Positions 55,285 through 62,829 of a stretch of DNA of 64,000 nucleotides are shown here, in pieces; position 1 is the first letter of the stretch; the number at the start of each line of letters is the position of its first letter. Below the pieces are notes generated by a model, which worked only from the letters and a program-made list of their open reading frames with translations, was not told the origin of the DNA and searched no databases. The position numbers and the translations under genes were made by a program. The DNA comes from Desulfobacteraceae bacterium (GTDB lineage: Bacteria; Desulfobacterota; Desulfobacteria; Desulfobacterales; Desulfosarcinaceae): positions 1 to 64,000 of the forward strand of contig JABDIN010000046.1 of NCBI GenBank assembly GCA_013003715.1, read 5' to 3'.

Positions 55285-56130
55285 TCAGAGTTCAAGCGTG
55301 TTGTGCCGGATCATTACCCCGGCGATTTCCTTGAGCAGTTTTACGGCGACCGCGGCTGTCATGTCGTTAATATCACGTTTGGGATTCAATTCCACGATAT
55401 CAGCGCCCACCACTGGTGTATTCAAATTTTGAATGAAATTGATGATATCTCTTGTGGTCAATCCACCCGGTTCATGGTGTGAGACGCCGGGTGCGAAAGC
55501 GGGATCAAGGACATCCAGGTCTATGGAAAGGTAAACGGGCCCGGAAATGTTTGGGATCCAACTACTCTCCCAATCCTTCAATTCAATCACTTCCACCGCA
55601 TATTTGTCGACCTGTTCACGCAGATGCGGATTGAGGGTACGAATACCCACCTGTATGAGATGTTCGGCAAGCTGCTCTTCCATTATTCTCGCAAACGGGC
55701 AGGCATGAGAAAGGGCATTGCCATCGTATACGTCATATAAATCCGGGTGGGCATCAAATTGAACGATATTCATCGGGCCGTATTGTTTGGCATATGCTTT
55801 AACGATGGGATAGGTGACCGAGTGGTCGCCACCCAGAGATATCGTATAAACGCCCTGTTCGACCAATCCTGAAATCGTCGATTCGATGACCTCGGTAGCC
55901 GGTGTTTTTCCGTCCAGAACCATATTTTCGAGATCGATGAAACCGGCTTCGGCCGACAGATCAACGCCGTTTTCGGCGCATAAGTGAGACGCCCCGTTGT
56001 GCATGACTGACCGGATCTTTTCCGGGGCCAGGGCCGCCCCTTTCATAAAGGAGGAATTTTCATCATGCGGTATACCGATGACGGCCACCATTCCGGGTTC
56101 CGTCTTGTTGAGTTTTTCCTGTGAAATCAT
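55285..56130 (-). CDS. speB: Agmatinase (ureohydrolase family)
   Basis: A 281-residue manganese ureohydrolase, likely converting agmatine to putrescine and urea. Metal ligands are H103 in 'SLGGDHSVTYPI', D126/H128/D130 in 'QFDAHPDLYD', and the aspartates of 'SIDLDVLDPAFAPG'. ATG 56130 is chosen because GGAG lies eight bases upstream; a TTG four codons earlier is the other option. It ends the five-gene minus run, 54 bp after the unknown Cys-containing gene. Guanidinobutyrase or formimidoylglutamase cannot be excluded. Confidence 0.88.
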   Translation of the reverse strand: MISQEKLNKTEPGMVAVIGIPHDENSSFMKGAALAPEKIRSVMHNGASHLCAENGVDLSAEAGFIDLENMVLDGKTPATEVIESTISGLVEQGVYTISLGGDHSVTYPIVKAYAKQYGPMNIVQFDAHPDLYDVYDGNALSHACPFARIMEEQLAEHLIQVGIRTLNPHLREQVDKYAVEVIELKDWESSWIPNISGPVYLSIDLDVLDPAFAPGVSHHEPGGLTTRDIINFIQNLNTPVVGADIVELNPKRDINDMTAAVAVKLLKEIAGVMIRHNTLEL

Positions 56131-56184
56131 GTGGGTCTCCAAGCGAAGCTGATATTCGATTGCCGGGTATGACGGCGGGTATGG

Positions 56185-56931
56185 TTATGTCGCAGGCACC
56201 CGGCCGGCCAGAAACGGTTTGAATATATTGTTGAGTTCCTCTAAAGAGTCCTCAATGTTGGGTGCAAGGAATTTGGCGATCACGTCCAGATGAACCAAGG
56301 CATTGACTGCGGAGTCCTTAATGCTTGCCTGGCGGATTCGGTTTACCATGTAATCGTTCAGGATCTGAATATCTTTGTAGATGGATACCAGGCCATCCAG
56401 TATGTCGGGACCGTCCTTGTCATCGGTTTCAATTATCCCGCCGTTGTTTTTACACCTTTCCAGGTATCGGGACAGCAAATATGTGGAAGCCGCACGCCAT
56501 ATCGTTTCCTCGCGGGAGGCGAACGGCAGGTGAAACTTGGCCATCGGTTTGAAAAAGTCGGTATGTCTGCATTTGCTGGTGGCGATCAGAATGCCCATTA
56601 ATGAGCTTAACGCTTCCTGGGCCGACGTTTCCGTGGACACGCTGCGATGTTCGACCCGAACCTTGGCCGTCACTTTTTCGAAGGACATGATGTGGCTGAA
56701 TCGTTCCACCAGCGGGACCAGATTGATCGCCACGGGACAAAAGGCTTCCTCTTTGACGGACAACTGGCAGTGCGGGCACTGATGGACGCCGAGACGGGTC
56801 CAGTCCGGCCGTTTACCCTTAATTTTGTTGACGAGTCTGACCGTCTCCTTGTCCAATTGTAATTCAAAAATTTCCTGGCTATTGTCGCTCAGGATGAAAC
56901 AATAGCTGACACTCATTAAGTTGTTCGTCAT
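56185..56931 (-). CDS. Uncharacterised protein with N-terminal Cys-containing motif
   Basis: A 248-residue soluble protein of a family I have seen in deltaproteobacteria without a known function. The N-terminal half (about 1-80) has 'SYCFILSDNSQEIFELQLD' and the motif 'DWTRLGVHQCPHCQLSV...FCPVAINL', with three cysteines and two histidines that could bind a metal. The rest is helical ('SSLMGILIATSKC', 'KFHLPFASREETIWRAAS'). The start at 56931 lies 5 bp after the enoyl-CoA hydratase homologue. Its role is unknown; the operon links it to the ECHDC3-like and agmatinase genes. Confidence 0.75.
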   Translation of the reverse strand: MTNNLMSVSYCFILSDNSQEIFELQLDKETVRLVNKIKGKRPDWTRLGVHQCPHCQLSVKEEAFCPVAINLVPLVERFSHIMSFEKVTAKVRVEHRSVSTETSAQEALSSLMGILIATSKCRHTDFFKPMAKFHLPFASREETIWRAASTYLLSRYLERCKNNGGIIETDDKDGPDILDGLVSIYKDIQILNDYMVNRIRQASIKDSAVNALVHLDVIAKFLAPNIEDSLEELNNIFKPFLAGRVPAT

Positions 56932-56936
56932 TACAT

Positions 56937-57713
56937 TTACCGGTTCGCCCATGTCGCCTTTGATTTAGTCAAAAATGCAGTGATACCGTTCTGGGCATCT
57001 TCAGCTAAATTGTTCAGCGCTATGGTATGTTTCGCATAATTCCATGCCGTATCGTCCGGCTGATCAATTTGGGCATAAAATGCCTGTTTGCCTATGCCTA
57101 AAACAAAGCCGCTGGCCTCGATGACCTGAAGGGCCAACTCATGGGTTTCCTGTTCGAGATTTTCCGGCGATACCACCCGGTTGATTAATCCCAATTCCTT
57201 TGCCTCTGTTGCCGAAAAATATCGTCCGGTCATTAGCATTTCCATTGCGGCTTTGCGTCCGATGGATCTCGCGATGGCCACCATGGGGGTGGTACAAAAG
57301 AGACCGATCTTCACCCCTGGAGTTGCAAATTTTGCGCCATCATCGGCCACTGCCATATCACTCCATGCCACCAACTGGCACCCTGCGGCCGTTGCAATGC
57401 CCCGGACCTGCGCAATGATGATCTGGGGTATCTTATGCATCAATTGCATCATTTCTGTGCATTTATTGAATAAATTCCGATATTCTTTCGCACCTTTACC
57501 TGTCATTTCAGCCAGATAGTGGCCTGCGCAAAAGTGTTTGCCGGCGGCCTTCAATACGATTACCTTCACGGTTTCATTATCCGCCATCATCGAAAGGACA
57601 TCGTTCAGCTCGGATACCATTTTTTGAGATAATGCATTGATTTTGCTTGGGTTATTTAGTGTTATGGTTGCAATGGGCCCTTCGGCTTCAAACCTTATTT
57701 CGGCATAATCCAT
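56937..57713 (-). CDS. Enoyl-CoA hydratase/isomerase-family protein, ECHDC3-like, lacking the catalytic glutamates
   Basis: A 258-residue crotonase-fold protein. The CoA site is 'AAGKHFCAGHYLAEM', and the oxyanion loop is 'GIATAAGCQLVAWSDMAVAD'. In rat mitochondrial hydratase the catalytic residues are Glu144 and Glu164; here the matching positions are Q113 and G133 ('FATPGVKIGLFCTTPM'). The overall sequence, including 'ATPGVKIGLFCTTP' and 'GKQAFYAQ', resembles human ECHDC3 more than a true hydratase. It may be a thioesterase, isomerase or regulatory protein. ATG 57713 is preferred over GTG 57722, since AGGAG precedes. It lies 5 bp after the YbaK gene. Confidence 0.85.
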   Translation of the reverse strand: MDYAEIRFEAEGPIATITLNNPSKINALSQKMVSELNDVLSMMADNETVKVIVLKAAGKHFCAGHYLAEMTGKGAKEYRNLFNKCTEMMQLMHKIPQIIIAQVRGIATAAGCQLVAWSDMAVADDGAKFATPGVKIGLFCTTPMVAIARSIGRKAAMEMLMTGRYFSATEAKELGLINRVVSPENLEQETHELALQVIEASGFVLGIGKQAFYAQIDQPDDTAWNYAKHTIALNNLAEDAQNGITAFLTKSKATWANR

Positions 57714-57718
57714 TGTAT

Positions 57719-58219
57719 TCACTCCTTTTTTTGAGGGATATCGATGACCTCCGGTTCATGTCCGGTGGTGGTCAGGAATCGTCGCAGATCGTCCATGCTG
57801 ATCAAAAGGGTGCTGGTATTGACCAGGGGGTGACATAAAACGGCATCCGAGGTGTCAATTTCCCGATCTAAGACCACACGCACATTTCCCTGATCATCAT
57901 TGATGGTCGCCAGCAATGTCACCGCTCCGGGGATAATTTTCAAATGTTTTTCCAGTCGCTTTGCAGAAGCGAAACGCAGCTTCTTTATGTCCAGTACACC
58001 GGCTAGCGCTTTGAGGTCCACCGACTTGGCGTCCGGCATGGTCACCAAAAAATGTGTTCGCCCCTTGTCGTCGCAAAGGAAAAGATTTTTGGTTTTGGCC
58101 GCGGGCAGGCACGGCACCAATTGGTCGGCCTCTTCACAGGTGAATACCGGCGGATGGTCATGCCGTTCATAGGCAATCTTATGTTCGTCCAAAAACGAGT
58201 ATAAATGCGCGTTATCCAT
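57719..58219 (-). CDS. YbaK/ProX-type aminoacyl-tRNA deacylase
   Basis: A 166-residue single-domain editing protein of the prolyl-tRNA-synthetase-associated (ProXp/PrdX) type, which hydrolyses mischarged Ala-tRNA(Pro) or similar. Signature segments are 'HDHPPVFTCEEADQLVPCLP', 'AKTKNLFLCDDKGRTHFLVTMP' and 'VTLLATINDDQGNVRVVLD'. It lies 8 bp after the alpha/beta hydrolase gene and 5 bp before the ECHDC3-like gene. The tRNA specificity is not read from sequence. Confidence 0.85.
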   Translation of the reverse strand: MDNAHLYSFLDEHKIAYERHDHPPVFTCEEADQLVPCLPAAKTKNLFLCDDKGRTHFLVTMPDAKSVDLKALAGVLDIKKLRFASAKRLEKHLKIIPGAVTLLATINDDQGNVRVVLDREIDTSDAVLCHPLVNTSTLLISMDDLRRFLTTTGHEPEVIDIPQKKE

Positions 58220-58227
58220 AAGGTCCT

Positions 58228-59019
58228 CTATAATTTCTCTGTGTGGGAATGTGTCAAACCACCCACAAATTTAATGATAGCCCGATTGACGGTCTCCGGC
58301 CTCTCCACGGGTGAGAAGTGACCGGCCTTCCGAATTATCTCCAATTTGGCGCCGCGGATCGAATCGACCAGGAAATGAGCATACTTTACCGGGGTCAATT
58401 TGTCATCCTCTGCTCCCAGTACCAATACCGGCGCGGTGATCCGGTGCAGCTGGTTCATAGTGTCGAATTCGTTGCATGCGATGAAATCGTCGGATGTAAC
58501 CTGTGGTGTGCAATCGGTGAAAGCCCTGACTCTTTTGAACATGGTTTCGGATTGATGTTGCGGCGACACACCCTGGGCATAGACCATATCGATAAAGTGA
58601 TCGAAATCGTTGGAAATGACCTCGAATATGGCCGGCAGAACCTTCAGGCGCGCCCCGGTGTTGACGAGTATCCCGGCTTTAATTGTATTCGCGTGGTTTA
58701 TCAGCAAGTGTTGTACGATGGCACCGCCCATACTCAACCCGCAGATCACCGGGGCGGTTATCTCCAACCGGTCCAAAAAATCTAAAATATCGGCGGCATA
58801 CCCTGAAATGAGATTCCGCCCTTTTCCGCCGCTTTCGCCATGGCCCGGCAGACTGAGCGCCATGCAATGATACCGGTCACCAATGGTATCGATCTGACGG
58901 TTCCAGAAATCATGGGTCTGCCCGGCACCGTGCACAAAGATCAGCGAGGGATCTCCGGTGTTTTGATGTTTCGTGCCGGAAACATAGGCGATGTCACCAC
59001 ATGATGTTAAATTTTTCAT
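58228..59019 (-). CDS. Alpha/beta hydrolase
   Basis: A 263-residue esterase-like enzyme. The oxyanion 'IFVHGAGQTHDFW', the nucleophile elbow 'CGLSMGGAI' (Ser near 95), the acid in 'VLGAEDDKLTPV' and the histidine in 'KAGHFSPVERPE' make a full catalytic triad. It is first gene of the minus run with YbaK, ECHDC3-like, unknown and agmatinase. The substrate is unknown; the arrangement with a CoA-binding protein would allow a thioesterase or lactonase role, but that is inference. Confidence 0.88.
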   Translation of the reverse strand: MKNLTSCGDIAYVSGTKHQNTGDPSLIFVHGAGQTHDFWNRQIDTIGDRYHCMALSLPGHGESGGKGRNLISGYAADILDFLDRLEITAPVICGLSMGGAIVQHLLINHANTIKAGILVNTGARLKVLPAIFEVISNDFDHFIDMVYAQGVSPQHQSETMFKRVRAFTDCTPQVTSDDFIACNEFDTMNQLHRITAPVLVLGAEDDKLTPVKYAHFLVDSIRGAKLEIIRKAGHFSPVERPETVNRAIIKFVGGLTHSHTEKL

Positions 59020-59320
59020 ACAATAAATGACCTGTGTGTATTCTTTTGAATTACAATCCGGTTCTGGTTCATTGGAGTGGTAATCCTTTCTCTTGATCTC
59101 CGTAAGGCGTATATTTGATACATCGGAAGTGTAGCACGGGTTAAATTGAGAATCAAATCAGTTAATTTCAGCATTTCCAGGCCGTTGCACCGCATATGAG
59201 AACCAATTGCGCCGGCCCTGCGGATCGCCGGTATTGACGCCTGAAGGCTTTCCATGTAGAAGAAATTAAAATTTATAGTAAATCCCAAGATTTGCCATGA
59301 AGGGTAAAGGAGATCCCACA
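59020..59320. other. 301-bp intergenic region before galE
   Basis: No gene, repeat or clear promoter recognised. It separates the divergent alpha/beta hydrolase run and galE. Confidence 0.5.
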
Positions 59321-60334
59321 ATGAAAAAAATTTTGGTAACCGGTGGTGCCGGATACATCGGCAGCCATACCTGTCTGGAACTTCTCACTGCAGGTTACGA
59401 AGTTGTTGTCGTTGATAATTTATCGAATAGCAAAATGGAATCCATTAAACGCGTGGAGGGTCTGGCCGGCAGGAATATGACCTTTCACCAGGTTGATCTG
59501 CTGGATAAAGCGTCGCTGGACAAGGTGTTTGCCGGCAGCGGTATTGACGCGGTCATTCATTTTGCCGGCCTCAAGGCCGTGGGGGAATCGGTCTTCGTCC
59601 CGCTGAAATATTATCAAAACAATGTTACCGGTACACTGAATCTGATCGAATTGATGTGCTTGCATGATGTTCACGATCTGGTGTTCAGCTCATCGGCAAC
59701 CGTATATGGCGACCCTCGCACCGTACCCATCCAAGAGGATTTTCCTTTGTCCGCCACCAATCCCTATGGTCGTTCCAAATTGATGATTGAGGAGCTGTTG
59801 GGGGATCTATATGTCTCGAATCCGAAATGGGATATTGCACTGCTGCGGTATTTCAATCCGGTGGGTGCCCATTCCAGCGGTAAAATCGGAGAGGATCCCA
59901 ACGGCATACCCAATAATCTATTGCCCTACATCACCCAGGTGGCCGTGGGAAAATTACCTGAACTTTCCGTGTTTGGCGGAGATTACCCGACGCATGACGG
60001 TACAGGGGTTCGGGACTACATTCATGTCGTGGATCTTGCCCTGGGGCACATCGACGCATTGAAGAAACTTGAACAATCACCCGGAAAGGTGGTTTACAAC
60101 CTGGGTACGGGGAAAGGCTATAGTGTTCTTGAAGTTGTGGCGGCATTTGAGCGCGTGCTCGGAAGACCGCTGCCCTATAGAATCGAGGATCGACGTCCCG
60201 GTGATGTAGCCCAATGTTTCGCGGACCCGTCAAAAGCCAACAGCGATTTGGGATGGCGCGCCACACGTGGTATTGCGGAGATGTGCGCCGATGCCTGGCG
60301 CTGGCAATCGGACAATCCCGGCGGTTACATATAG
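59321..60334 (+). CDS. galE: UDP-glucose 4-epimerase
   Basis: An NAD-dependent epimerase interconverting UDP-glucose and UDP-galactose for surface sugars. The 337-residue short-chain-dehydrogenase fold has '[17 protein letters not shown]' (NAD loop), the catalytic YxxxK in '[13 protein letters not shown]', and '[11 protein letters not shown]' just before it. The ATG at 59321 has AGGAG eight bases upstream, so the longer frame from 59297 is not used. It stands alone, convergent with gmhA. Confidence 0.94.
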   Translation: MKKILVTGGAGYIGSHTCLELLTAGYEVVVVDNLSNSKMESIKRVEGLAGRNMTFHQVDLLDKASLDKVFAGSGIDAVIHFAGLKAVGESVFVPLKYYQNNVTGTLNLIELMCLHDVHDLVFSSSATVYGDPRTVPIQEDFPLSATNPYGRSKLMIEELLGDLYVSNPKWDIALLRYFNPVGAHSSGKIGEDPNGIPNNLLPYITQVAVGKLPELSVFGGDYPTHDGTGVRDYIHVVDLALGHIDALKKLEQSPGKVVYNLGTGKGYSVLEVVAAFERVLGRPLPYRIEDRRPGDVAQCFADPSKANSDLGWRATRGIAEMCADAWRWQSDNPGGYI

Positions 60335-60434
60335 GCCGCGGGGTATCCAACGACTAGCGCCGTTCCGGATGTATTTCAATGAACCGGCCGAACGCTGACT
60401 GATTCCGACTCACACCAAATAGAGGTTTTCCGCG

Positions 60435-61025
60435 TTAGCCCTCGTAATTTTCAGGGAACAATCGGCGTTCAACCAATTCGATAAGAATGTGGATGATTTT
60501 GATGTGCAGTTCCTGCGATCGGTCCGCAAATGCACCAGCGGGCGCACATATTTCGACGTCGGCAATTTCGCCCAGACGCGTTGACGGTTTACCGGTAAGG
60601 GCGATGACATTCAGTTGCCTGGCTTTTGCGGTTTCCGCCGCTTTGATGACATTGGCGCTTGCACCGCTCGTACTGATCCCGAAAAGCAGGTCGCCGGTGC
60701 GGCCGTGAGCCTCAATATAGCGGGAGAATACCCGGTCATATCCGAAGTCATTCGCCACACAGCTCAGATAGCCGGGGTCACTGATCGCTGCAGCCGCCAG
60801 CGGTTTCCTGTTTTTACGAAATCGACCGGACAATTCTTCTGCAAAATGCATCGCATCGCACATGGACCCGCCGTTGCCGCAACTGAATACACGTCCGGAG
60901 GCATTGAAAACCGCTGCCATCCGACCGGCGGCATTTTCGATCTGTTGATGGGCATGTTTATCGTTCATTAAACGTGTCAGCGCGTCAGAAGCTTCACCCA
61001 GTGCTTCCCTGATGAATTCCGTCAT
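60435..61025 (-). CDS. gmhA: Sedoheptulose 7-phosphate isomerase
   Basis: The first enzyme of the ADP-heptose pathway for lipopolysaccharide inner core. The 196-residue SIS-domain protein shows 'FSCGNGGSMCDAMHFAEELSG' and 'GISTSGASANVIKA', matching E. coli GmhA closely, with 'ADRSQELHIKIIHILIELVE' at the C-terminus. It lies 20 bp after the SpoIIE-type phosphatase gene, an odd pairing. Other heptose genes are not in the window. Confidence 0.94.
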   Translation of the reverse strand: MTEFIREALGEASDALTRLMNDKHAHQQIENAAGRMAAVFNASGRVFSCGNGGSMCDAMHFAEELSGRFRKNRKPLAAAAISDPGYLSCVANDFGYDRVFSRYIEAHGRTGDLLFGISTSGASANVIKAAETAKARQLNVIALTGKPSTRLGEIADVEICAPAGAFADRSQELHIKIIHILIELVERRLFPENYEG

Positions 61026-61045
61026 CTGTCATTGCTCCCGAAAAA

Positions 61046-62665
61046 TTAGTGTTCACTGATATACTGATTGCCATCCCGTTGCAGGGCCACCATGGTGATG
61101 TCGTCAAATTGATCGGCCGATCCGGTATGATGGGATACCTGGTGTTTGATCCGCTGGATCAGGGTGGCTGCCGAAACGGCATCCCCCGGGAACAGGGACA
61201 GCAATCTTTCTTTTGAAAATAATTGGTCATCCGTGTTGCGGGCTTCAAACACGCCATCCGTATAGCCGAAGAAGATGTCTCCTGGTCCCAGGCGCGTATG
61301 GCCAACGATGAATTCCGATCCTTCGGCTATACCCACCGCTGGTCCGGTGTGAGACAATTGTGTTTTTATGGCACCCGCCCGGGAAAGCACAAATAACGGA
61401 TCGTGACCGCCATTGATATAAGACAGACGGCCTTCGGTTAGATCCAGGACGCCGAAAAACAGGGTCGCGAACATGGCCAGTTCGCCATGATTTTTAGCGA
61501 TATAATCATTCGTGTAGCGTACGGCCTGCAAGGGATTTATGTCACAGGCACCATCCGTATCCCCCGAACCATTGCTGATCAACCGGCAATCCAGGCCATT
61601 CAGCATGGGCTGGCCGGAAAAGATGCGGATCAAACTCCGAAACAGCGCCATGAACAACGCGGCCCCGACGCCTTTATCACAGACATCGGCCACAACAATT
61701 CCCAGCTTGTTCCCCGGCAGGTCAAATACATCATAGAAGTCTCCGGCCACCTGTCTTGCCGGTTTGAAAAATGCTTCAATCTTCCATCCCGGTTTATTTA
61801 TCAAATCACAGGGGAGAAAGTTATTTTGCATTTTTCTCCCCTTTTCCAGCTCTTCCTTGAGGGCATTGGAGTACGCTTCAACCTTTTCAAGACTGGTTTG
61901 CAGGTCAAACTCAGCCCGTTTGCGTTCGCTGATGGCGGCACGGATACGGAGATACATCTGGTTGAAGGCGGTGATCACCTCTCCCAACTCGTCCTTCCGG
62001 TCCACACCGGCTGCATGGAACCGGGGTGTTTTTTCATCGTTTTCGATGGCTTCTCCCGCACGGACCAGATCGTCGCGCAACCGGATAATGGGCGTCACAA
62101 CGATGGGACCAAGGGCCAGCCAGGCCCCGGTGGTCACCACCAAAGAGATGATCAGGACCAGCCAGGCAATTCGATTTACGTAAGCCCGGAGCTCGATTTT
62201 GACCGAGGTGGCATCATGGCGGAGCACCAGGGTATAGTTCGACGCTCGGGTATTACCTGCGCATCCGGCTTCATATCGTGTCCCGTCCCGGCTCAACTGC
62301 ATGAATCCTTCCGGATCTTTACCCTGGTATGAGGTGTATTCCGGTTTTTCACCGTGAAAACCGATGATTTCGCCCCCGCCTGACAGAAGTACCACACCAA
62401 CGACGGTCTGGTCATCAAGAAGGTTTGTCATCCGATAAAGTACGGTTTGATCCGAGGCTTCCGGATCCACCATTTTCATGAGCAAAGAGACACGGGCCTT
62501 GGATATCTCCAGGAGCTGATGGAGAAGTTGTGTCCGGCGCATATGATATGAGGGAACCAGAATGATGCCCTCGATGACCACCACGGATAAGAAAATCCAG
62601 AACATTACTCGTCGCGATAATCTGGCGGTGGGTAATCTGATCAATCCGTTGAGCAGTCTTGGCAT
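61046..62665 (-). CDS. Membrane SpoIIE-type PP2C serine phosphatase with HAMP domain
   Basis: A 539-residue signalling phosphatase. Two membrane helices (about 20-40 and 168-190) flank an extracytoplasmic sensor region. A HAMP linker (about 190-250, 'PIIRLRDDLVRAGEAIEND') leads through a coiled coil to a PP2C-SIG domain (about 290-530). The metal motif is 'AGDFYDVF', followed by 'VVADVCDKGVGAALFMAL', 'YINGGHDPLFVL' and 'GYTDGVFEARN'. Such RsbU-type proteins dephosphorylate anti-sigma-factor antagonists. None is in the window. ATG 62665 has GGGAG about 11 bases upstream. gmhA follows after 20 bp. Confidence 0.9.
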   Translation of the reverse strand: MPRLLNGLIRLPTARLSRRVMFWIFLSVVVIEGIILVPSYHMRRTQLLHQLLEISKARVSLLMKMVDPEASDQTVLYRMTNLLDDQTVVGVVLLSGGGEIIGFHGEKPEYTSYQGKDPEGFMQLSRDGTRYEAGCAGNTRASNYTLVLRHDATSVKIELRAYVNRIAWLVLIISLVVTTGAWLALGPIVVTPIIRLRDDLVRAGEAIENDEKTPRFHAAGVDRKDELGEVITAFNQMYLRIRAAISERKRAEFDLQTSLEKVEAYSNALKEELEKGRKMQNNFLPCDLINKPGWKIEAFFKPARQVAGDFYDVFDLPGNKLGIVVADVCDKGVGAALFMALFRSLIRIFSGQPMLNGLDCRLISNGSGDTDGACDINPLQAVRYTNDYIAKNHGELAMFATLFFGVLDLTEGRLSYINGGHDPLFVLSRAGAIKTQLSHTGPAVGIAEGSEFIVGHTRLGPGDIFFGYTDGVFEARNTDDQLFSKERLLSLFPGDAVSAATLIQRIKHQVSHHTGSADQFDDITMVALQRDGNQYISEH

Positions 62666-62769
62666 GGAATCTGGATCTCCCTGCAGGTTGTTCCGTCCCG
62701 GCACTCTCTGCTGGTATCGTGAGAAAAACCGTATTCATTGAGTCTAAGCATCATGGCCGGTGATGCAAG

Positions 62770-62798
62770 CGCCGGCCTTCAGCCCTGTGCGGCCGGCG
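62770..62798. repeat. GC-rich inverted repeat between phosphatase and adenine deaminase genes
   Basis: CGCCGGCC (62770-62777) and GGCCGGCG (62791-62798) form an 8-bp stem with a 13-nt loop. It follows the adenine deaminase gene on the minus strand but lacks a U-run there, while on the plus strand it is followed by TCTTTT. It could be a weak terminator. Confidence 0.35.
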
Positions 62799-62829
62799 TC
62801 TTTTCCGACGCACTATCGTGACGATATTT

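Noticed and set aside
62770-62815. GC-rich hairpin as a firm terminator for adenine deaminase
   Set aside because: On the minus strand no U-run follows the stem, so it is listed only as an inverted repeat.
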